From Erodium maritimum (taxonomy: Eukaryota > Streptophyta > Magnoliopsida > Geraniales > Geraniaceae): a stretch of 64,000 nucleotides of DNA. Shown one piece after another: positions 58,306-64,000 of this stretch. Position 1 is the first letter of the stretch. Each line of letters starts with the position of its first letter. A program made the translations under genes and the position numbers. The stretch covers positions 16,423,228-16,487,227 of the forward strand of contig OY997595.1 in NCBI GenBank assembly GCA_963921825.1, in the 5' to 3' direction. A model generated the notes under the pieces. That model was not told the origin of the DNA and made no database searches. It saw nothing but the letters and a program-made list of their open reading frames with translations.

Positions 58306-58860
58306 CGGAGAAGATGAAGAAGAAGAGATAAAGATGAGAGCAAAAGAAAGGCGACACTCTGCGGACACTTGAAGTTTACTACTTTGGGGTGGTTCAGCCT
58401 ATTCTTATTTTATAAGAGCATTAAGCTGTATGCCTCGTGTATGTATAGTTAGATTTTCGAAATGTCAAATTATCATCAAGTTGGCTTGAATAGTTTCTCT
58501 TTCATATTGTATTGCAATCATTTACTTATTAGTTTGTCTATTTATTCGGCTATTTCAGACTTCAAATCGATATAAAAAAGGAAGAAATTTGTCACAAAAG
58601 TTTGTTCAATAAGTGGGAATTCAATTGAAGACATTTTAAAATTTATAAAATTAGTTTACAGGAAAATGGAAATTACATGGAGTAAGTGGGACATAAATAG
58701 TCCGATCAACATTCCTCCCTCCTTTTGTTGTATTTCCAAGTTTCTGTCGCTTCTGATATGGGTTATCAATAACATCTTGAGGGACATACCTTCCTGGTAT
58801 ACAATTAAATCACTTCATCACTTTCTTCATGATCACGACCATTATTTCCTCCATCTCTTC
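58306..58860 (-). promoter_or_regulatory. upstream region of the cyclin D6-like gene
   Basis: A TATAAAAT box (minus strand, 58414-58407) lies about 100 bp before the ATG, implying a 5' untranslated region of about 70 bp. Only about 555 bp separate the ATG from an LTR fragment at 58861, so upstream enhancers may have been displaced or supplied by the LTR. Confidence 0.6.
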
Positions 58861-59815
58861 TGTAAGAACCGCTCCCGGTCGAACCGGTAAATTCTGGCGA
58901 AAGTTGACTTTCGGCTAGAAAAGTCAACCGATGACTCCGGGAGTCATTCGGGACCTTTCCGGAACCCAAAAAAGCTTAGCCGTCGTTACGGTTAGCTTAT
59001 TTGGATCATTTCCTTTCAAATGACTAATTTTACGAAAAAATCAACTTTCGGTCAAACTAAGCCTAATTAAACACTAAGCAAAATTAAATTAATTGAGCTG
59101 GAGTTTTATTAGGTCGAGGTGGTCCCTACATAGGACACTTGTCCATATTAGCTTGGAGGGGGAGAAAATGGGCTAAAAAGACCATTTGACCCTCATTAGT
59201 TGGTCTTGAGAGGATAAGAGCAAGGGGGGGGGGCACTTTTGGGACTTCACTCTTAGGTTAAATGACTCAATTTTGGACCAATTCAGCTCATAACTCTTGT
59301 GGTGGCCGAAATCAACAAGGGAGAGAGGAGAGGAAAAAGCTTCTTAGCTTGAAGAAGAAGAAAGGGAGGAAAGGAGGAAGCTTGAAGCCATTTCTTCATC
59401 AAACCTTCTCAAAAGTCTTATAATCTTCATCATCTCATCATTTCCAAGGTAAGTAAACTCTAACAATCCACTTTCATTCACTTTGGGGTTATGGGTCTCC
59501 ATAGAAATTGCATGAACTAGTTGGGTTTTGGGTTTTTGGTGATTAGATGATTGTTTATGAGAAGAAAGTGATTTATTTAAGTAGAAATCAATTGGTTTGT
59601 TGTTGTTTTGATGAAACGCATTATGGGTGTTGGAGTTTTGGAGTTATGGGACTGATTTGGAGGTTTGGGGTTGATAAAAATGGAGTTTTTGGACTTTGAT
59701 TTCGTGGAAAAAAGCTGGAGGAAGAAGAAGGACAGAGCTGTCAGACCCGTCACAGATCTGTGATGGGCACCATGACGGGAGACGTCACGGCTCCGTGACG
59801 GAGACCGTGACGGCA
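58861..59815 (+). mobile_element. LTR fragment 6 (same family as solo LTRs 1-5)
   Basis: Begins TGTAAGAACCGCTCCCGGTC and follows the family sequence for about 955 bp, including the GTTGACTTTC..GAAAAGTCAACC segment and a CGTGACGG array (59745-59818). It then stops abruptly at a junction with an oppositely oriented LTR. The 3' two-thirds are missing and no TSD partner was found. Confidence 0.8.
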
Positions 59816-61679
59816 CACGTCCATCAACCAACACTCATCGAATCACACGTTCACCACAATACACCCAAGACGTTTCACTTAATCCTCAACCTTAGAAGTA
59901 TACACGTTCATCCATACACAGCACACGGAACTCATACCCACAGTTACACTTACCGTCATACTTACCTGTCACGAACCAGCGGTACATCGATCACCTGATT
60001 GTACCCCGTGGCACAACCAGTCATACTCGATCATCCGTTCAATCAACAATTATATCAACACAAACACTCAAACAACCAAGTACACATTCAATCAATCAAG
60101 CATCATGTGAACGATCAATTAAGTTTTCAATCATACAAGCTAATCTAGTTTCATTAGACTCTTATGTTAACCTAATAATTAGCAACCAAGCATGTGAACC
60201 TAGCACACAACTAATCCGAGAGCTCTTCACAGCCTCTCTACCAGTAAATCAATTTCCCAAGTATTGAAAGCAAACTTCACTAATCGTCATCATCCTAAGC
60301 ATGCATACTAGACTCATCCATTTATTAGTAATTGAAATACGATTATTCTAGTTATTCGCATCCTATAGGCAATTCTAGGACCTTTCCGATTTTATTATCC
60401 TAATCATGCATACTAAGCGTTAATTAAGAAATTAAGACTTTCCCTACCTTGCGGTCTTCCTCTAATAATACTCTGATGAAAACCCGAGTGGCCTTCCCTC
60501 CGTTCTTCACACGGGTCCCGGAGTGGTCTTCGTCTTTCTAGCTCGGTTCCAAGCCCTTGATCTCGGGCGAAGTCCCGTCTAGATTTGACAAACAAAAAGT
60601 CTGAATCAAAACTGATAATTGTTCAAAGGTCCTCTGATGTTTAAATCACTCATTTAAATTCTCACATTCAATTAATAGAATCAGATTAATTACTTAATCA
60701 ATCTGATTTTTAAATGTTTTTAAATGAAACCGGGTTGACCCGGATCCGAACCCGGACCCAGCCCAGATCCGAACCCGGACCCGGCCCAGATCCGGCCTGA
60801 TCCGGAGTCTCGCTCTGGGCCCCGTGCCCGAATTTTGTCTACCGGCCCAACGGCCAAACTGGCCCAACAAAGCTGATCCAGATTCTGCTCAGACCCGACC
60901 TGAGCTGACGAGGGTTCCGGCAAGGGTTTCAGCTGGTTGCGGCGGTGGACGGCGTCAGAGTAGGTCGAGGAGCACACGGGATGGCCGACGGAGCTCGGGT
61001 TGTGGTTGGACGGAGGTGGGGGTGTCAGGAGAGGCGTCAAACTCGCCCTCACTCCAGATCTGGCGAGAGAGGAGTTGTCGGCGTCGTTCCGGCCGAGTTC
61101 TTCCGAGCCTGCGCCGCCGTGAGTTTCTGATGGTGTCGTCGTTGGTTTGAACGGGACAGGGGAGAACTCGGACTTGAGTGGTCTTCTCAGTCGCCGTCGC
61201 GCACGGTTCGCAACCGGAATAGCATAACTAGGCCGAGCGTCTCTGGCGAGGTTGCGATTTTGTGCGACGTGGTCCGGCCTGCTCTTGAAAGGAAAGCTGT
61301 GGGCGGTGCGGGGTCGTGTGAGGGAGGACGAGCAGGTCAGGTCGCCGGCGTGGTACGATTTTGGGTGAGAAGGGAGTGGATCTGAGTGGTGCGGTTCGGA
61401 TGAGGTGAGAGAGAAACCTTGGGACGCGTGCACCAAATGGGAGAGGAAGAGGAGTGACTCGCTAGGGTTAGTGCACGATATGGGTTTGGGCTGCATGTTC
61501 CTGGGCCGAGAGTGGAAGTGGGCTGGCCTTGGTTTGGGCCTGGTCCCTGACCGGGCCTGGCCAGTCTGTTCAGCCCAACTCTTTTTTTTCTTTCTTGTCG
61601 ACACTACTTGTTGCAATTTCCCACCTCAAGGTTTTGATTTTTCCAAAATGTTACCCTTTTGAATGAGTGGGGTTTTACA
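59816..61679 (-). mobile_element. Ty3/gypsy LTR, minus orientation, truncated
   Basis: The right edge TTTTACA at 61679 is the start (TGTAAAACC) of an LTR read on the minus strand, directly next to a polypurine tract. The segment 60200-60450 matches the CCAAGTATTGAAAGC...GGACCTTTCCG region of solo LTRs 1-3 in the same orientation. A GC-rich array of CCGAACCCGGACCC words lies at 60740-60800. The distal end is lost at 59816. Confidence 0.75.
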
Positions 61680-61700
61680 GTCTACCCCCCTTAAAAGAAT
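61680..61700 (-). other. polypurine tract of Ty3/gypsy element
   Basis: Minus-strand TTTTAAGGGGGGTAGAC immediately precedes the LTR start. The adjacent TTTCGAGGACGAAATT (61701-61718) is typical of the end of pol in Tekay/Del chromoviruses. Confidence 0.8.
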
Positions 61701-64000
61701 TTCGTCCTCGAAATTTAAAGTGAACGCGTTCCTCTTGTCCCTATCTTAGGGAATGTTCGCTTAAGACTCACTAGAAAGGGAGCCGCGATGTGCTTTCGTA
61801 GTTCGGGGACACGTGGAAGCTGCCAGGCAACGGTTCTAGTTCTGTCTAAAGACCTCAAAAAGTACGATAAACTGCGGGGCCAACCTGCCTCCGACGCGGT
61901 CGAACCTCTAAAAGTCTTTCTTAGCCTTACTTTCAGAAATACGCGCTCACCGACTGTAAACTCCAGAGGTCTGTGCCTTCTAACTGCATAAATCTTTTGT
62001 CTGCTTTGGACGGTCTTTAACCGTTTCCGAATTTACGCAACATTCACTTAATCGTGCTTCACTAGATCACGCTAGTTTCTCAAACGCCATACTCGGCGGT
62101 ACAAAACCGTCTCACCCAACTTCACGAAAACACGCGGAACGTTTCACCCACTCAAGAATATCGAGTAATAACACAAGTCGAGGAAACATCTAACCACTTG
62201 AGAAAACTAAGGTGAAGATATCGATATCTCACACCCGAAATTCCGTCGTCAAAGGTATCATGCTAGAACCCTTTACAGTCAAACCAAAACGAAACCACAC
62301 ATAACGTAACTCAACCAATTTCTCCTCATTGATCGTCACAGGATCAATCCCAACCGAACTCAAATACTAACAAGTCAAGGCCAACCACAAACAAATTACA
62401 AGGAGATAATACGCACTCCAATCAACAAAATGAAAGATCTCACTAACACTGTAGGATCCAGAACAAACGTTCGTTTCATCACATCTCGTGGAAAGGTAGA
62501 CGTACCTCAAACAAGAGAATAAAACGAAGCACCGACCTCTAGTCGGAAGTCGGCACGCCTCAAAACGTACTACCATTGGAAGCTCACGTTATCCGAAGTG
62601 CGGCATACTTGCTCAATTCTAACGACAGGTCACACCTGGTAAAACCGTTCAAGATTCTCAACCTGATAAAGATTCGACCACTCAACCAGTAACACAATCC
62701 TGGAACAAGGACAAACTAACAAATCTCAACTGCGGTCGAACACAAAAGTTAACCAACTTGCTATAAATTTCTTACCGTCGATACATTTCCACACTTCTGT
62801 CCAAACCATCTTACAAGTCGCTTCGTTTAAGTTAAAGTATCTGCAATACCACGGTTCTCAAACCCGGTGTGCGGTTCCGTACATCCACGAACTCTACCAA
62901 CATCTAGTCGGACGAACGACGCACAACAACAAAAACGGTAGAACCTCGTACTGGCATTTAGCCGGAAGTAGGCGTCCTTCAAGACACCAAAATGAACGTA
63001 CAATATTCACACTCGACGACCAAACACAATCCAAGATTTATCCATAAAGTTTATCTCGATCGGTGGTGATCCTTATACCGTTGTCCCTCGTTCACGAGTT
63101 GTCGATCAAAACAACTTATAGTCATGTCCATCCAAGTCATCCCATAAGGAGTAATCATCATGCACTGAGATCTCGATAATTTGAACGGTTCAGAAACTAG
63201 CACGGTTCCTTCCATCGTTCCTCGAATAACTCAAAACCAACAACGATTAACTCATAACCTTACCTGTCCCCATGCATGGCACGAAAACCGACCTACCACA
63301 CAACGCTTCGTTCGGTGCCATCTTGTTACTGGCCTGGAAGCTTGTGGTAGTCGTCCTCGGCTATCTGTGGCCGGGTAACAACGTGAGGTGCTTTCACTTC
63401 TAAGGCGTAACCTTGTGGTTATGCTTAGTCCTCGCGGAACGTTTGGCGTTCGTTCTTCTCTTGCTGACAAAGGTACACCTTGGTGCCTGGTTCTCGTTTT
63501 CCGTATTCTTCTCCGCTGGAAAAGTCGTCAGAACAACTCTCGATGTGTGAGCTGGCGGCTAACCGATTAGTCCCTACGGGACGAACGTAAGGAGCACATT
63601 CTAATCCAAACTCTTAGTAGGGCACACACTTGTGCAACTTTTCGCTCGTTAAGCGGGAATTTGAAACAACAATGTTTCGATGGTTCGAGCCTTAAAACTT
63701 ACATCCTTTAGTAGGGGTAGATGGAGTTGTCGATTACGACTCCTGTGGGCATGAGCCCACCACGCTTCCGCTGTGCTACTCTGATCTTATCGTTGCTCGG
63801 TCCTCTCCGGTGACCGGTCGGACCGTTTACTGATCAAGGCTGCATCCTTCCATTGCTCAGCATTCGCTGCTGATGACGCTCGATGAACGTCTGCTGTTTC
63901 ACCCATCGATTCTTAAAACTCAATTCTCACTATCGAAGAAAGAAAAAGGCTTCCCGTACTACTAGGTATGTTACTCCTCTTTCAAACCCAAACTGGCGTT
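61701..64000 (-). pseudogene. Ty3/gypsy (chromovirus) pol remnant, edge-truncated
   Basis: On the minus strand, about 61990-61790 reads RPLEFTVGERVFLKV followed by frame-shifted GPY/F-like sequence, the integrase C-terminal module. About 63345-63270 reads SFQA..KMAPNEALCGR, the conserved block at the end of the integrase core. These two are normally about 200 bp apart but here lie 1.3 kb apart. The sequence between (62000-63250) has words like the solo LTR 2 array (CCTCTAGTCGGAAG at 62537), so LTR-related DNA may be inserted. Stops and frameshifts are frequent and the remainder is outside the window. Confidence 0.6.

Noticed and set aside
58306-58368. In-frame upstream extension of the cyclin gene
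   Set aside because: It would need a GTG start. The ATG at 58305 matches the conserved CYCD6 N-terminus.
60720-61616. 298-codon open frame on the minus strand
   Set aside because: It lies wholly within an LTR, is made of low-complexity Pro/Ser/Arg sequence over a GC-rich repeat, and matches no domain. GC-rich repeats easily leave long frames open by chance.

Overview
This is a transposon-rich piece of a flowering-plant nuclear genome, most likely a eudicot. Three host genes are recognisable: two R2R3-MYB transcription factors in the same orientation (3962-4722 and 29924-30916) and a six-exon cyclin D6-like gene on the minus strand (56949-58305). GT-AG introns, plant TATA boxes, Ty1/copia, Ty3/gypsy, CACTA, Mutator-like and LINE sequences all fit a plant. 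The species cannot be fixed from the sequence alone. No rRNA, tRNA, CRISPR or prokaryotic features were seen.

Layout. 1-3285: LINE-like material, including a 2.3 kb element with an 18-bp target-site duplication (TSD) and an internal 24-bp minisatellite. 3286-5400: MYB gene 1 and its flanks. 5401-7780: unassigned, transposon-like sequence. 8079-12788: two LINE-derived elements inserted at the same target, a LINE ORF1/endonuclease remnant, and AT-rich sequence. 12789-25300: two LINE hosts invaded by solo LTRs. One solo LTR carries a Mutator-like element and another carries a second solo LTR. 25301-29199: two more LINE-like remnants. 29200-31520: MYB gene 2. 31521-34330: CACTA element invaded by a palindromic MITE cluster. 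34331-43714: Ty1/copia element A with both LTRs, which carries a Mutator-like element in its leader. 43715-54187: Ty1/copia element B (minus strand, truncated), split by two solo LTRs, one of which holds a further solo LTR. 54188-56948: mostly unassigned. 56949-58860: cyclin D6-like gene and promoter. 58861-64000: fused LTR fragments and a degenerate Ty3/gypsy element.

The strongest structural evidence is the set of exact TSDs read directly from the sequence. Five solo LTRs of one family have 5-bp TSDs (CTTGC, GTGCC, AAATG, CCTGC, CCATA). One unrelated solo LTR has CGGCG. Two Mutator-like elements have 9-10-bp TSDs. Three LINE-type insertions share or carry 14-18-bp TSDs. Together they give a relative order of insertions.

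The two MYB proteins are close relatives about 25 kb apart, so they look like a tandem duplication later spread out by transposons. Gene 1 has lost the first of the two usual R2R3-MYB introns. The transposon open reading frames are broken by stops and frameshifts, and no intact autonomous element is present.
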